Positions 1 through 11,493 of a stretch of 36,369 nt of DNA are shown here, piece after piece; positions within the stretch are counted from its first letter, which is position 1; each line of letters opens with the position of its first letter. This stretch comes from Clostridiaceae bacterium (GTDB taxonomy: Bacteria; Bacillota; Clostridia; Saccharofermentanales; DTU023), in NCBI GenBank assembly GCA_012839385.1, contig DUNL01000264.1, positions 1 through 36,369 on the forward strand, written 5' to 3'. The translations under genes and the position numbers were made by a program. The notes under the pieces were generated by a model. That model ran no database searches. It was given only the letters and a program-made list of their open reading frames with translations, and was not told the DNA's origin.

Positions 1-9
1 AAACTTTAA

Positions 10-267
<258 letters not shown>

Positions 268-282
268 TTTAGGAGCAGTCTT

Positions 283-837
283 ATGAGTTTGCCTGATTTG
301 CAGCGCGATAATGTCGCTGTCTTAATTATCGACATACAAGAGCGCATGATGAATGCCATGCCTGACAAAGAGCTGGTAATAAAAAATGCTGACGCTCTGG
401 TTAAAGTAGCTACGACTTATGGCTTGCCTCTATATTGCACTGAGCAGTACCCACAGGGATTAGGCCCGACTAAAGCTTCTCTTTTGCGGGATTTACAGGC
501 ATTTAATGCCGTTATTATTGAGAAAACCGCTTTTAGCGCCGCCTTACCGGAACTGATGGAAATAATTACTGCCAGTAATAGAAAGCAAATCATTATTGCC
601 GGAGTAGAAACTCATGTCTGTGTTTTTCAGACTGTCAGAGATTTTATGGCGAAGGGCTTTGATGTCTATGTTCCCTGGGACGCGGTAAATTCACGTGATC
701 CAGGAAATATGGCTGTAGCTTTGGAACAGTTCCGTCAGATGGGAGCTCATGTCACTTCCACGGAAACAATTCTATTTGAGTTAATCCGGGATGCCAAAGA
801 TCCTCATTTTAAGGAATTACAGGCCTTAATAAAGTAG
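283..837 (+). CDS. Isochorismatase/nicotinamidase-family cysteine hydrolase
   Basis: 184 aa; LIIDIQERM, EKTAFSA and AGVETHVCV fit the D-K-C triad of the isochorismatase-like family; RBS-like 'aggag' upstream. Confidence 0.85.
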   Translation: MSLPDLQRDNVAVLIIDIQERMMNAMPDKELVIKNADALVKVATTYGLPLYCTEQYPQGLGPTKASLLRDLQAFNAVIIEKTAFSAALPELMEIITASNRKQIIIAGVETHVCVFQTVRDFMAKGFDVYVPWDAVNSRDPGNMAVALEQFRQMGAHVTSTETILFELIRDAKDPHFKELQALIK

Positions 838-872
838 TGGGATTAGATTCTGTTTATCTGAAAAGCATACAG

Positions 873-1650
873 TTATCGCGCCTTATGATATTTCTTACCC
901 GCCTTCATTTTGATGGCATTGATGCGCATCAACTCAGAGACTGTCACTAATTTATAACCTCGCCTGTGTAATTCAGGCAAAGCGTCAATAAACCCGTCCA
1001 CCGAGGTTTTGTGCAAATCATGGAGTAAAACAATACTGCCATTACTGGCAAGACTTAATATTTTATTTTTAACATAACTACGTTTTTTAGTTCGCCAGTC
1101 TACCGTATCTTTATTCCAGATTATTACCGGACGCCCCGCGCTCTTTAGAACTTTAGCATTATAAGCGCCACCTGGCGGTCGCATCAGGGTGGGTTTTTTC
1201 CGGTACGTTTGATCACGGCTTTATCTGTGCGACTAAGCTCACTTTTGATTTGAGACACTGATAATTTGGTTAAGCTCTTATGGGTATAGGAATGATTGCC
1301 GATTTCATGGCCCGCCTTCGTGGCTCTGCTTACCAGATGGCCGTTTTTGCCGTCTACTAAACTTCCTAAAACGAAAAAAGTAACCTTATCTCCTCTTTTA
1401 GCTAAGGCATTGAGAAGCCTTTTTGTATGTCTGGATGGACCGTCATCAAAAGTAATAGCAATATATTTAGTGCCGACCTTAACTTTAGCGGGAGCCTTAG
1501 TGGCCGGTGATTCCGTCGCTGATGATTTAGCGGTCGCCGGTTTTGGTTTATCTGTTTCAACTATCGTATCCGAGGAAGTAGTCGCCGCGAGGTAAGTATC
1601 CGCGGTTGACTCTGTTATTATTGTTTCGCTAACAGATAGCTTGAGCTCTA
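873..1650 (-). pseudogene. Polysaccharide deacetylase (NodB/CE4 family), frameshifted
   Basis: Minus strand reads ...VGTKYIAITFDDGPSRHTKRLLNALAKRGDKVTFFVLGS...GHEIGNHSYTHKSLTKLS...RTGKNPP-stop. The +1 frame continues as TLMRPPGGAYN...SNGSIVLLHDLHKTS...(ORF 873-1184). CE4 motifs TFDDG, HxxxH, RPPxG and LLHD are all present but split over two frames at an A6 run (T6 on + strand, 1194-1199). Confidence 0.8.
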
Positions 1651-1771
1651 AGTAGTTATTTTCTTACAAATTGATATTACTGTTAATCATCATGGAGGGC
1701 AATAACAAATTGATTACTTTACATGGTTGAAGACCTATTTTCATCTTTTATCCAAGGCTCAAAAATAACCC

Positions 1772-1823
1772 TTGACAGTTAGCGGCGACTAACCGATAAT
1801 GTCATGGGTTAGCTATGGCTAAC
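1772..1823 (+). promoter_or_regulatory. feo promoter with two 16-bp DtxR/IdeR-like palindromic operators
   Basis: TTGACA (1772-1777), 17-bp spacer, GATAAT (1795-1800). Inverted repeats GTTAG-CGGCGA-CTAAC (1778-1793, inside the spacer) and GTTAGC-TATG-GCTAAC (1808-1823), centres 30 bp apart. Confidence 0.65.
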
Positions 1824-1911
1824 TAAAATTGACAGGACGAGATATTAAGTCGCCTGTTGAGTCAACTTATATTACGGTTTGAGATCAAACTTAGAAAATC
1901 AGGAGAAAAAT

Positions 1912-2220
1912 ATGCCACTGACATTATTAAGACCGGGTGAGCGCGCCTTAATCCGAAATATTAACGGCAAAGCGGATACTCGCAGCCGTCTAAGGTCGAT
2001 GGGCCTGGTAGAGGGCGCTACTACTGAGCTGATTTCATATGATAACTGTATTGTGCTAATTAAAGTAGGGGACTGCCGCTTAGCTCTAGACAAAGAGCTG
2101 GCCGCCCGTGTTTTAGTAACACCTACCATGGAGCGGGGATGCGGAAGAAGGAGGGAAAGAAATGACATTGGACGAGGTCGCTGTCGGCGCCACCGCAACC
2201 ATAAAAAAGGTTGGTGGTAG
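1912..2220 (+). CDS. feoA: FeoA-family protein (first copy), with an extended C-terminus overlapping the next feoA
   Basis: MPLTLLRPGERALIRNINGKADTRSRLRSMGLVEGATTELIS...VGDCRLALDKELAARVLV is the FeoA SH3-like domain; ATG at 1912 preceded by 'aggag'. Confidence 0.85.
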   Translation: MPLTLLRPGERALIRNINGKADTRSRLRSMGLVEGATTELISYDNCIVLIKVGDCRLALDKELAARVLVTPTMERGCGRRRERNDIGRGRCRRHRNHKKGWW

Positions 2221-2413
2221 CAGAGCTACCAGAAGAAGAATTATGGACATGGGACTGACACGTAATACAAAAGTATTAGTGCGGAAGCTGGCTCCACTGG
2301 GAGATCCGATGCAACTCAGTTCCAGAGGATTTGAGTTATCAATACGTAAAGCTGACGCCGCCATGATTGAAGTGGAGTGTGTAAGTGGAGGAAAGTCAAC
2401 ATGGAAAAAATAA
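2162..2413 (+). CDS. feoA: FeoA-family protein (second copy)
   Basis: MTLDEVAVGATATIKKVGGSRATRRRIMDMGLTRNTKVLVRKLAPLGDPMQLSSRGFELSIRKADAAMIEV; FeoA domain; RBS 'aaggaggg' upstream. Confidence 0.9.
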   Translation: MTLDEVAVGATATIKKVGGSRATRRRIMDMGLTRNTKVLVRKLAPLGDPMQLSSRGFELSIRKADAAMIEVECVSGGKSTWKK

Positions 2414-4524
2414 TTGCTCTAGCGGGCAACCCTAATAGCGGCAAGACGACTTTGTTCAATCATTTAACCGGAGGCAACCAAAGAGTGGGGAATTGGCCGG
2501 GCGTAACGGTTGATAAAAAGGAAGGCAAATTAAAGCAAGATCCTAATATTAAAATACAAGACTTGCCGGGCATTTATTCACTTTCTCCTTATAGTCCGGA
2601 AGAAGTCATAAGCCGCGACTTTCTAGCTGTGGAGCGACCTGATCTTATTGTAGATGTTGTTGACGCTTCCAATTTGCTCCGCAATCTCTATTTGACATCG
2701 CAACTGATGGAATTAAAATTGCCTCTGATTATCGCGCTCAATATGATAGATATTGTTGAGAAGACAGGCGCGGTCATCAATGTCGAGACATTAAGCCAAA
2801 AACTAGGCTGCGCTGTGGTGCCCATCGCGGCAACTAAGGGGACCGGCATTGAAAAATTAATACAAGTAATCAAAGAGAAATTATATGAAAAGCCCAAAGA
2901 GCCTAATATTCTTAGCTTTTCCTCTCCTACCGAAACAGCGCTGCAACAGATTGAAACTATTATTAATAAGGCCACTATCGCGCTAGAGCCGAAGCGCTAT
3001 CTAGCCACGCAAAGCCTACTGGATGATGAGATAACTTTGTCACGACTGAAACTAGGTCCGGATGCATTGTCCGAGATCTCTGAGATACGCTCTGATCTAG
3101 AACATAAATTAGACGATGATATTGACTCTATTATTACTTCTGAACGCTATGACAGTTTAGAACAGCTTGTCTCCGAAGTGCAAGCGGAAAGTCAGGTCAA
3201 GCTAAGCCTTACAGATAGAATCGATAAAATTGTTACCAGCCGTATTCTCGGTCTGCCCATTTTTATTCTAGTCATGTTCCTTGTCTATTTTGTCTCAATC
3301 CAAACCATTGGCACTATGGCCACCGATTGGGTAAACGAGGTCTTATTCGAAGATATTGTATCCGGTGGAATTGTCTCCTTTATGTCCGCATGGAATGTCG
3401 CTCCCTGGTTAATAGGTCTGGTCAATGACGGCATTGTAGCCGGTGTGGGAGCGGTGCTGGGCTTCTTGCCACAGATGTTCGTACTGTTTCTTTGTCTCGG
3501 CCTTTTGGAAGATAGTGGCTATATGGCTCGCGTCGCTTTCGTTATGGATCGTATTTTCAGACGTTTCGGTCTCTCCGGCAAGAGCTTCATCCCTTTAATG
3601 ATTTCTACCGGTTGCAGCGTGCCGGCGATTCAGGCGTCACGTACAATGGAAAATGAGCGAGATCGAAGGCTGACAATAATAACCGCCTCCTTTATGCCAT
3701 GTAGTGCCAAATTACCGGTTATCGCTCTAATTGCCTCCGCTTTCTTTGGCGGATCAGCCTGGATCACTACCTCCTTTTATTTTATCGGTATTGGCGCGGT
3801 CATTATATCGGGAGCAATTTTAAAAAAATTCCGACAATTAGCATCTGATCCGGCGCCATTTGTAATGGAGATGCCCACCTATCACGCTCCTCGTACGTTG
3901 ACAATACTTAAATACGCTCTTGTTAAGTCTTGGGCTTTCGTCAAGCGCGCCGGTACCATTATTTTGCTCTCCGCGCTTGTCATCTGGTTTCTGTCCAGCT
4001 TCAACTGGAGTTTACAAATGGTGGAGGAAAATGGTGAAGGTAGCATTATGGCCAGCCTTGGTCGAGCTCTGGCCTGGCTCTTTTATCCCCTCGGCTTTGA
4101 CAAATGGCAGGCAATTGTCGCTACCATTACAGGTTTTATAGCAAAAGAGAATATTGTTAATACTCTGGGCATTGTCATGAATCTGGGTAGTGGTCTGGCT
4201 GAAGATTCTCCTGAGTTGCTACAAAACTTTGGTGTCTTGCTAAGCTCTATCGGCTCCTACAGTTTCCTGCTCTTTAATATGCTGTGCATGCCGTGTTTTG
4301 CCGCCGTGGGCGCCATCAGAACTGAGATGGCAAGTTCTAGATGGACCTGGCTGGCTTTAGGCTGGCAGATGAGTTTTGCCTATGCCGTAAGTCTTATCTA
4401 TTATAATCTGGCCATGTGGATTGTTAATAATGTTTTCAATCTCTGGACCGTAATTGCTATCGCTACCTTAGTTCTACTGGTAATACTATTATTGCGCCCT
4501 GACAGGTACCGTAGAAGTAGGTAG
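2401..4524 (+). CDS. feoB: Ferrous iron transport protein B
   Basis: GNPNSGKTTLFN (G1), DLPGIYSL (G3), ALNMIDI, then a polytopic membrane domain with GCSVPAIQASRT and MPCSAKLPV motifs. ATG at 2401 overlaps the end of the second feoA by 13 nt. Confidence 0.96.
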   Translation: MEKIIALAGNPNSGKTTLFNHLTGGNQRVGNWPGVTVDKKEGKLKQDPNIKIQDLPGIYSLSPYSPEEVISRDFLAVERPDLIVDVVDASNLLRNLYLTSQLMELKLPLIIALNMIDIVEKTGAVINVETLSQKLGCAVVPIAATKGTGIEKLIQVIKEKLYEKPKEPNILSFSSPTETALQQIETIINKATIALEPKRYLATQSLLDDEITLSRLKLGPDALSEISEIRSDLEHKLDDDIDSIITSERYDSLEQLVSEVQAESQVKLSLTDRIDKIVTSRILGLPIFILVMFLVYFVSIQTIGTMATDWVNEVLFEDIVSGGIVSFMSAWNVAPWLIGLVNDGIVAGVGAVLGFLPQMFVLFLCLGLLEDSGYMARVAFVMDRIFRRFGLSGKSFIPLMISTGCSVPAIQASRTMENERDRRLTIITASFMPCSAKLPVIALIASAFFGGSAWITTSFYFIGIGAVIISGAILKKFRQLASDPAPFVMEMPTYHAPRTLTILKYALVKSWAFVKRAGTIILLSALVIWFLSSFNWSLQMVEENGEGSIMASLGRALAWLFYPLGFDKWQAIVATITGFIAKENIVNTLGIVMNLGSGLAEDSPELLQNFGVLLSSIGSYSFLLFNMLCMPCFAAVGAIRTEMASSRWTWLALGWQMSFAYAVSLIYYNLAMWIVNNVFNLWTVIAIATLVLLVILLLRPDRYRRSR

Positions 4525-4547
4525 GAGAAAGGATTGGTATCCGTGTC

Positions 4548-4694
4548 ATGAATCTCGCTTCCTGGATTATATTGAGTATAATTGTAATCGCTGTAGCTTT
4601 GATCATTTATTTTTGCTGGCGGAAAAAGCCTGATAAAGTAAACAAATCAGGTTGTGCTCACTGTCATGTTAAGAACCGTTGCCCTTATAGTTGA
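4548..4694 (+). CDS. FeoB-associated Cys-rich membrane micro-protein (48 aa)
   Basis: MNLASWIILSIIVIAVALIIYFCWRKKPDKVNKSGCAHCHVKNRCPYS-stop: one TM helix plus a C-terminal Cys cluster, immediately after feoB. Below the ORF-track length cutoff. Confidence 0.75.
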   Translation: MNLASWIILSIIVIAVALIIYFCWRKKPDKVNKSGCAHCHVKNRCPYS

Positions 4695-4718
4695 TAGTAA
4701 AGAGTCCTCTCCAATTTA

Positions 4719-5645
4719 TTAGTTCCCGTGACTGAAGATATGCCAGCCCAATTTATTGGAGAGGTACTCAAGAATAGCGGTAGCGCCGATACTGTTGCCA
4801 TTTCTGTCCAGAGATGAACCGAAAGCGCCTATGCCTACACGATGATTAACTACAGCCATTATGCCGCCACCGACACCACTCTTAGCAGGAATACCTACCC
4901 TGACAGCGAAAGAACCACTGCCGTCATAGAGACCGCAAGTAAACATCAATGCTTCAGCAATTCTGACAGCGTTACCGGATATAACCCTTTGCCCTGATGA
5001 AAAATCAAGACCGCCTCCGGCCAGCAGAGACGCGAATCTGGCTAGATCTTCGGCGCAGACACTGATGGCGCAAGAACGGGTATAAAAACGTAGAGTTTCA
5101 TCCAGATCACCGACTAAAAGTTTCAGTCTTTTGAGTTCCCAGGCCAGAGAATGATTTCGCTCACTATGAGCGTACTCAGACGCGAAGACCGCCTCATTGC
5201 AGTTAATAGCCGGGTTTTTACAGAGGACACGCACCTGAGCTAGAAACTCATCAAAGCTAATCAGTGTCGTTAAGAGAGATGACACCACAATCGCGCCGGC
5301 ATTGATAAGTGGATTACTGGGCTTGGCGGAGAATTCACCTAAAGTGGAGAGTTCACTGAAAGGAGCGCCTGAAGGTTCCATGCCCACCAGCTCAAACACT
5401 CTATCAGCGCCGGCCAATTCCAGAGCAAAGATCAGAGCGAAGACTTTCTCAATGCTCTGTAAGGTAAAATATACATTGGTATCGCCGGAGCTGATCGTTT
5501 CGCCATTGAGATCTACAACAGTTACCCCCAACAAGTCGGGGTCCACTTTGGACAGCTCCGGTATATAGTCCGCTACTTTACCTCGCGCCAGAACCGGGCG
5601 CGCCTGCTCTATACTCCGATCCAGGAGATCCTGATATCCATCCAT
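4719..5645 (-). CDS. glsA: Glutaminase
   Basis: FTLQSIEKVFAL, EPSGAPF...KPSNPLINAGAI, SEYAHSERNHSLAW, CGLYDGSGSFAVRVGIPAKSGVGGGI: serine-dependent glutaminase family motifs. Confidence 0.92.
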   Translation of the reverse strand: MDGYQDLLDRSIEQARPVLARGKVADYIPELSKVDPDLLGVTVVDLNGETISSGDTNVYFTLQSIEKVFALIFALELAGADRVFELVGMEPSGAPFSELSTLGEFSAKPSNPLINAGAIVVSSLLTTLISFDEFLAQVRVLCKNPAINCNEAVFASEYAHSERNHSLAWELKRLKLLVGDLDETLRFYTRSCAISVCAEDLARFASLLAGGGLDFSSGQRVISGNAVRIAEALMFTCGLYDGSGSFAVRVGIPAKSGVGGGIMAVVNHRVGIGAFGSSLDRNGNSIGATAILEYLSNKLGWHIFSHGN

Positions 5646-5731
5646 ATTCTATACTCTTCTATACACAGCTTAATTCGCTGTGATCGGACTAATCAAACTA
5701 ACAAAATCGCGGTCCGACCACTTACTTATTC

Positions 5732-7078
5732 CTAACCGCTGATAATTATACCGTCAACCGCGATATAAGGCGCGCTGTAGTTGCCGGTACTTACCGTTTC
5801 CGCAGAAATGCCTCTGATCTCGCGCAACATCTTATCTATATTGCCGGACAACATTGTTTCACGTAGGGCGGTTGTTATTTTACCGTTTTCAATCAGGAAA
5901 CTGTTTTTAGCCACACCGGAGAAGTCGCCATTGATACTTGGCTGACCTCCTGAAAACCGCCAGAGAAAAACGCCTTTTTCAATTCCGGCGATTAATTCCG
6001 CCAATGGGGTAGTGCCGCCCGCGATAACCATTGCCTCGGAACCGTTACCAGCTCTATCCTGCCCACTTTTCCTCGCGGCGTAGTCAGAGAGCATAAAGCT
6101 CTTGAGGACACCTTTATCGATCAGAGTATAGTCCTCAGAGAGATAGCCTTCGGCGGTAATTCTCTCATCAGCGATAATCTTTGAGTCAAGGGGCGCTATC
6201 CTAACTGTTAGCTTTTCATCCGCTACCCGACTTTCCAGCTTGTCCAGCCAAATACTGGTTTTATTCATAATAGCTGTATCAGAAACAAAATTATCGAAGG
6301 CCATCCCCAGCAGGTTAGTTGCCGGACTGGGAGCCATTAACACAGTACCGGTAAATTGCTCTGCCAGCGGTTTGGTCTCGATTTGTCTCTCGGTAAAAGC
6401 CAGATTATCACGCAGATTGCCGTACTCTAACAACGGCTGATCTAAATTGTCCAGTTGGAAAAAACTAACATTAAAAGAAGAGGTTTTCTCTCCGTCCTGG
6501 GCATTAAAAATCAAGTAAAAAACATAATAACCTGATGTCCTTTGAAATCGGGTACCACTGCTGAATAATTTTAATGACTTGACATCGACATGTGATACGA
6601 CCATCTGTTCTATCATGATCAGAGGAAATTGATCGCTAATCTGAGTCAGAAGTTCCTGGCAGCGTAGAAACATCTTGTCTTCATCCAGAGCGCTACCTTC
6701 CGGCTCAAATTCAACTTTACCGAGAGAGGGAGCCAACTGCCAAGCCTTATCGGGTTGAGCCGCGGCGGCAGCGGTCAGGCAATCCTTAGCCGCTTCCTTA
6801 AGACCTGTTTCTGAAATCTGATTGGTGGTAATTACGCCTTTTTTACCATCGACAATAGCGGTTAATCTGGCCTCATCACCAAAGACCGTGCGATAAAGGC
6901 TGGGTTTACCGAAATCAACATTTAATTCCGTCATAATAGACTTGTGGAGACTAACTACAGCCTGATCCGCTCCGGCCGTTACCAATGCGGCCAAAGCCTT
7001 TTCTCCTTCACTATTCAAGACAGCCCAAATATTATTATCTGTGTCCAACATATAATTTCCTTTCCCGACTTTACTCAT
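5732..7078 (-). CDS. pmbA: TldE/PmbA-family metalloprotease-complex subunit
   Basis: 448 aa, TldD/PmbA family; follows tldD with a 1-nt TAATG overlap. Confidence 0.88.
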   Translation of the reverse strand: MSKVGKGNYMLDTDNNIWAVLNSEGEKALAALVTAGADQAVVSLHKSIMTELNVDFGKPSLYRTVFGDEARLTAIVDGKKGVITTNQISETGLKEAAKDCLTAAAAAQPDKAWQLAPSLGKVEFEPEGSALDEDKMFLRCQELLTQISDQFPLIMIEQMVVSHVDVKSLKLFSSGTRFQRTSGYYVFYLIFNAQDGEKTSSFNVSFFQLDNLDQPLLEYGNLRDNLAFTERQIETKPLAEQFTGTVLMAPSPATNLLGMAFDNFVSDTAIMNKTSIWLDKLESRVADEKLTVRIAPLDSKIIADERITAEGYLSEDYTLIDKGVLKSFMLSDYAARKSGQDRAGNGSEAMVIAGGTTPLAELIAGIEKGVFLWRFSGGQPSINGDFSGVAKNSFLIENGKITTALRETMLSGNIDKMLREIRGISAETVSTGNYSAPYIAVDGIIISG

Positions 7079-8472
7079 TAATTGCCACCTATCATTACTT
7101 CACAGCGCAGATAAGGGCCTCCCATGCTGACCGGGATCATTTGTTTCTTGCCGCAAAAGCCGGCTGATGACCAGACAAAGTCACTGGAAATCATATCTAC
7201 AGTCTTCAACATCTCAAAAGCCACTCCGGATATGGTAGTGTCAAACAAAGCCTTACCTAACTTGCCGTTTTTTATCTCATAGCCCATGGTAACACCGAAC
7301 ATGAACTCGCCTGTAGTATCAGCCTGCCCGTTACTAGAGTCCAGTAAATAGTAGCCGTCATCTATGGAGCTTATCATCTCTTCCAGATTGCTCTCTCCCG
7401 GCAACACCGCGGTATTTCGCATACGGATCAAAGGCTCATCCGAGAAAGAAAAGGCGCGCGCGTTGCCCTGAGGCTCCATATCGAATCTGGCTGCCGTGGC
7501 GCGGTTATTCATAAAGCCGACCAAAATGCCATCTTTGATCAAGAGCTGATCTTGAGCCACAGTTCCTTCATCATCCAGATAAACCGGCAAGGGACAAGGC
7601 TTGCCAAAAGCAGTATGGGCATAGTCCACCATTGATACCAGTTCAGACGCCACTTGCTTATTCAGGTTGGTAGCGCCAACGGAACCGCCCAAAACCAGAT
7701 CGGCCTCCACTGTATGCCCCACAGCCTCGTGTGCCAGCATGCCGGACATGAGGCCGCCCAGAATGACTTTTTTCCTGCCGGCCTGGGGCGCTACTCCTTG
7801 TCTTTTGTCCAAGAGTCTCGCGTACAGTTGATCAATCTCCGGGAAGAACTCCTCAGGTCTGGCGAAAGTCTCTGTCAGTACGCCATAACCGCCAATTGCC
7901 TTAAAAAGCTCGACAGGAGCGCCGTCATCAGTTACCGCTGTCATAATTATATAGATATGGCTACGCGGGATAATTACATGACCATCTGTTCCTTGCGATA
8001 CAGAGATGACCTTTTCTATATTGTCGCTGGTAGCGATTACAGTTCTGCTCGTAATCTGGGGACAATTTTTGACTATATAGTCATCAAAAATACGTACCAG
8101 CTCTACATAACTATTCATAGGGCTGTCCGGCATAATATTAGTAATTGTTAATCTATCCGCTGTCTGAAGTGGGGGTATTGATATTAACTCCCCTTTGTCC
8201 TTGACATTTCTATCCAAAAAAAGAGCGTTGTTACTGGCTTGCTCAAGAACCGCGTTGATCGCTTCTTTGCTGGCTTGAGGCGCTGAAGCGAAACCATACA
8301 AGCCGTTCTTTCTAACACGGGCGCTGACTCCTCTTTGATCTGTCCTCTCATTGGTTACGATCTCACCATTGCGTAAAGAAACTCGAGAGGTCGTATTACG
8401 CTGCATTCTTAGTTCTGTCTGCGCTCCCGGCACAAACAGATGCTTATATTCATATATAGTTTCCAGAAGCAT
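7078..8472 (-). CDS. tldD: TldD-family metalloprotease
   Basis: 464 aa; zinc motif MLAHEAVGHTVEADLVLGGS (HExxxH) and conserved GEFMFGV...GYEIKNGKLGK. Confidence 0.92.
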   Translation of the reverse strand: MLLETIYEYKHLFVPGAQTELRMQRNTTSRVSLRNGEIVTNERTDQRGVSARVRKNGLYGFASAPQASKEAINAVLEQASNNALFLDRNVKDKGELISIPPLQTADRLTITNIMPDSPMNSYVELVRIFDDYIVKNCPQITSRTVIATSDNIEKVISVSQGTDGHVIIPRSHIYIIMTAVTDDGAPVELFKAIGGYGVLTETFARPEEFFPEIDQLYARLLDKRQGVAPQAGRKKVILGGLMSGMLAHEAVGHTVEADLVLGGSVGATNLNKQVASELVSMVDYAHTAFGKPCPLPVYLDDEGTVAQDQLLIKDGILVGFMNNRATAARFDMEPQGNARAFSFSDEPLIRMRNTAVLPGESNLEEMISSIDDGYYLLDSSNGQADTTGEFMFGVTMGYEIKNGKLGKALFDTTISGVAFEMLKTVDMISSDFVWSSAGFCGKKQMIPVSMGGPYLRCEVMIGGN

Positions 8473-8782
8473 CTATTCCCCACCTTCCTGCTATAAAGTC
8501 TCGGTCCTACCCTTGTAGCCTTCGTCATATCAGCATTGGCAGCGCTTAGATTCTAGATTACCCTGGGCGCTACGCCGACCGGGCAACCCGAATTTTCCTG
8601 AATTACCTTAACGAACACTATTTCGGATAATGCAGTTCCCATTATAACAATGGGAATGAATTGTCCGCAGCTAAAATATGTAAGGGCAGGGTTATTTATA
8701 AACCATCAATTATTATATCAGCATATGGTTTGGCGCATAACTTCTAGTTTTTAGTAATTTTGTATAGAATAAAAGAAAATGA

Positions 8783-10105
<1,323 letters not shown>

Positions 10106-10163
10106 CGAAAGGCTACTTTATCTTGTCAGTAGGGAAAACATTTCCTTATAGCGAACAATTACA

Positions 10164-10210
10164 TAAAAACGAAGCTGATCCCGCGCTTAGCAGCGGTGGT
10201 CAGCTCCGTT
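10164..10210 (-). terminator. Rho-independent terminator of rocD
   Basis: Long stem (aacgaagctgatcccgc / gcggtggtcagctccgtt, one mismatch and one bulge) followed on the minus strand by TTTTT, just downstream of the rocD stop. Confidence 0.65.
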
Positions 10211-10242
10211 AATTTCTGATCTTGTGACTAAATCAATCAGTC

Positions 10243-11493
10243 TTACGCTTCGGCGTACTCTTCAACGGCAAGTTTAATCTTATTCAGTGCATCCAACAGC
10301 TCATCGTCTGTGATGACCAGCGGAGGCGCGAAGCGGATAATATCACCGTGGGTTGGCTTGGCCAGGACACCGTGCTTGGCCATCATCAGGCAGAGATCCC
10401 AAGCTTCAAGGTCTTTACCATCTTTGCTCTTCTTCTCTTTAATGACTGCCGCGTTTAGGAGTCCTTTACCGCGAACGAGTACAATATTTTCGTCATTGAG
10501 ATCATTCAAGAACTTGCGGAAGATCTCGCCTTTTCTGGCGGCCTCTTCAGCCAGATTCTCTTCTTTGAGAACTGTCAGCGCGGCGACAGCGACTCTACAG
10601 GCTACGGGGTAGCCACCAAAGGTAGAACCATGCTGACCGGGCTTAATTGTCAGCATAATCTCATCATCAGCCAGAACTGCTGATGCCGGTAGCATACCGC
10701 CGGACAATGCTTTACCTAGGGTTAAGATATCAGGACGAACACCTTCATGATCACAGGCCAAAAGCTTACCAGTTCTTGCTAAACCGGTCTGAACCTCGTC
10801 AGCCATGAACAGGACATTGTGCTTTTTACACAGGTCATAGGCCTTCTTCAGATAACCTTCGTCAGGTACATACACACCGGCCTCACCCTGGATAGGCTCC
10901 AGTAGGAAACCGCAGGTTTCTTCGCCAATTTCATCTAATGTTTTCTCAAGAGCATCGAGATCGTTGAAAGGAATTTTTACGACGCCGGGCAGGAAGGGTC
11001 CATAGTTTCCATATGCCTCAGGATCGGTAGAGAAGGAGATCATAGCCAGAGTACGTCCGTGGAAGTTCTCTTCACAGACAATGATCTTCGCCTTGTTTTC
11101 TTCTATTCCTTTTACTTCGTAACCCCATTTACGTGCTAACTTGAAAGCTGTCTCATCTGCTTCTGCGCCGGTATTCATCGGCAGAACCTTGTCATAGCCG
11201 AAATACTCTGTGACAAACTTACAGAATTCACCCATCTGGTCATTGTGGAAAGCTCTGGATGTCAAGGCGATTCTGTCAACCTGCTCTGTCATAGCTTCGA
11301 CAATCTTCGGATGGCAATGTCCCTGGTTTACAGCAGAGTAGGCAGACAGAAAGTCATAGTATTCTTTTCCTTCTACGTCCCAAACCTTTGCTCCTCTTCC
11401 TTTTGACAGTACTACAGGTAGCGGATGGTAGTTATGAGCACCATGCTTCGCTTCCAAATCCATGTAATACTGTGGATTTTTGTTTTTGGTCAT
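10243..11493 (-). CDS. rocD: Ornithine--oxo-acid aminotransferase
   Basis: 416 aa class-III aminotransferase; [86 protein letters not shown]. Confidence 0.9.
   Translation of the reverse strand: MTKNKNPQYYMDLEAKHGAHNYHPLPVVLSKGRGAKVWDVEGKEYYDFLSAYSAVNQGHCHPKIVEAMTEQVDRIALTSRAFHNDQMGEFCKFVTEYFGYDKVLPMNTGAEADETAFKLARKWGYEVKGIEENKAKIIVCEENFHGRTLAMISFSTDPEAYGNYGPFLPGVVKIPFNDLDALEKTLDEIGEETCGFLLEPIQGEAGVYVPDEGYLKKAYDLCKKHNVLFMADEVQTGLARTGKLLACDHEGVRPDILTLGKALSGGMLPASAVLADDEIMLTIKPGQHGSTFGGYPVACRVAVAALTVLKEENLAEEAARKGEIFRKFLNDLNDENIVLVRGKGLLNAAVIKEKKSKDGKDLEAWDLCLMMAKHGVLAKPTHGDIIRFAPPLVITDDELLDALNKIKLAVEEYAEA

Noticed and set aside
1296-1595. 99-aa + strand ORF
   Set aside because: Antisense to the polysaccharide deacetylase reading frame (TFDDG / HEIGNHSYTH region).
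5851-5864. TGTTTCACGTAGGG as a third parS
   Set aside because: Only the left half matches; lies inside tldE coding sequence.
7654-8151. 165-aa + strand ORF
   Set aside because: Lies antisense within tldD, whose product has clear family motifs; no recognisable domain.
5732-8472. tldD/tldE pair as part of a RiPP (microcin-like) maturation locus
   Set aside because: No precursor peptide or modification gene recognised nearby; neighbours are housekeeping genes.
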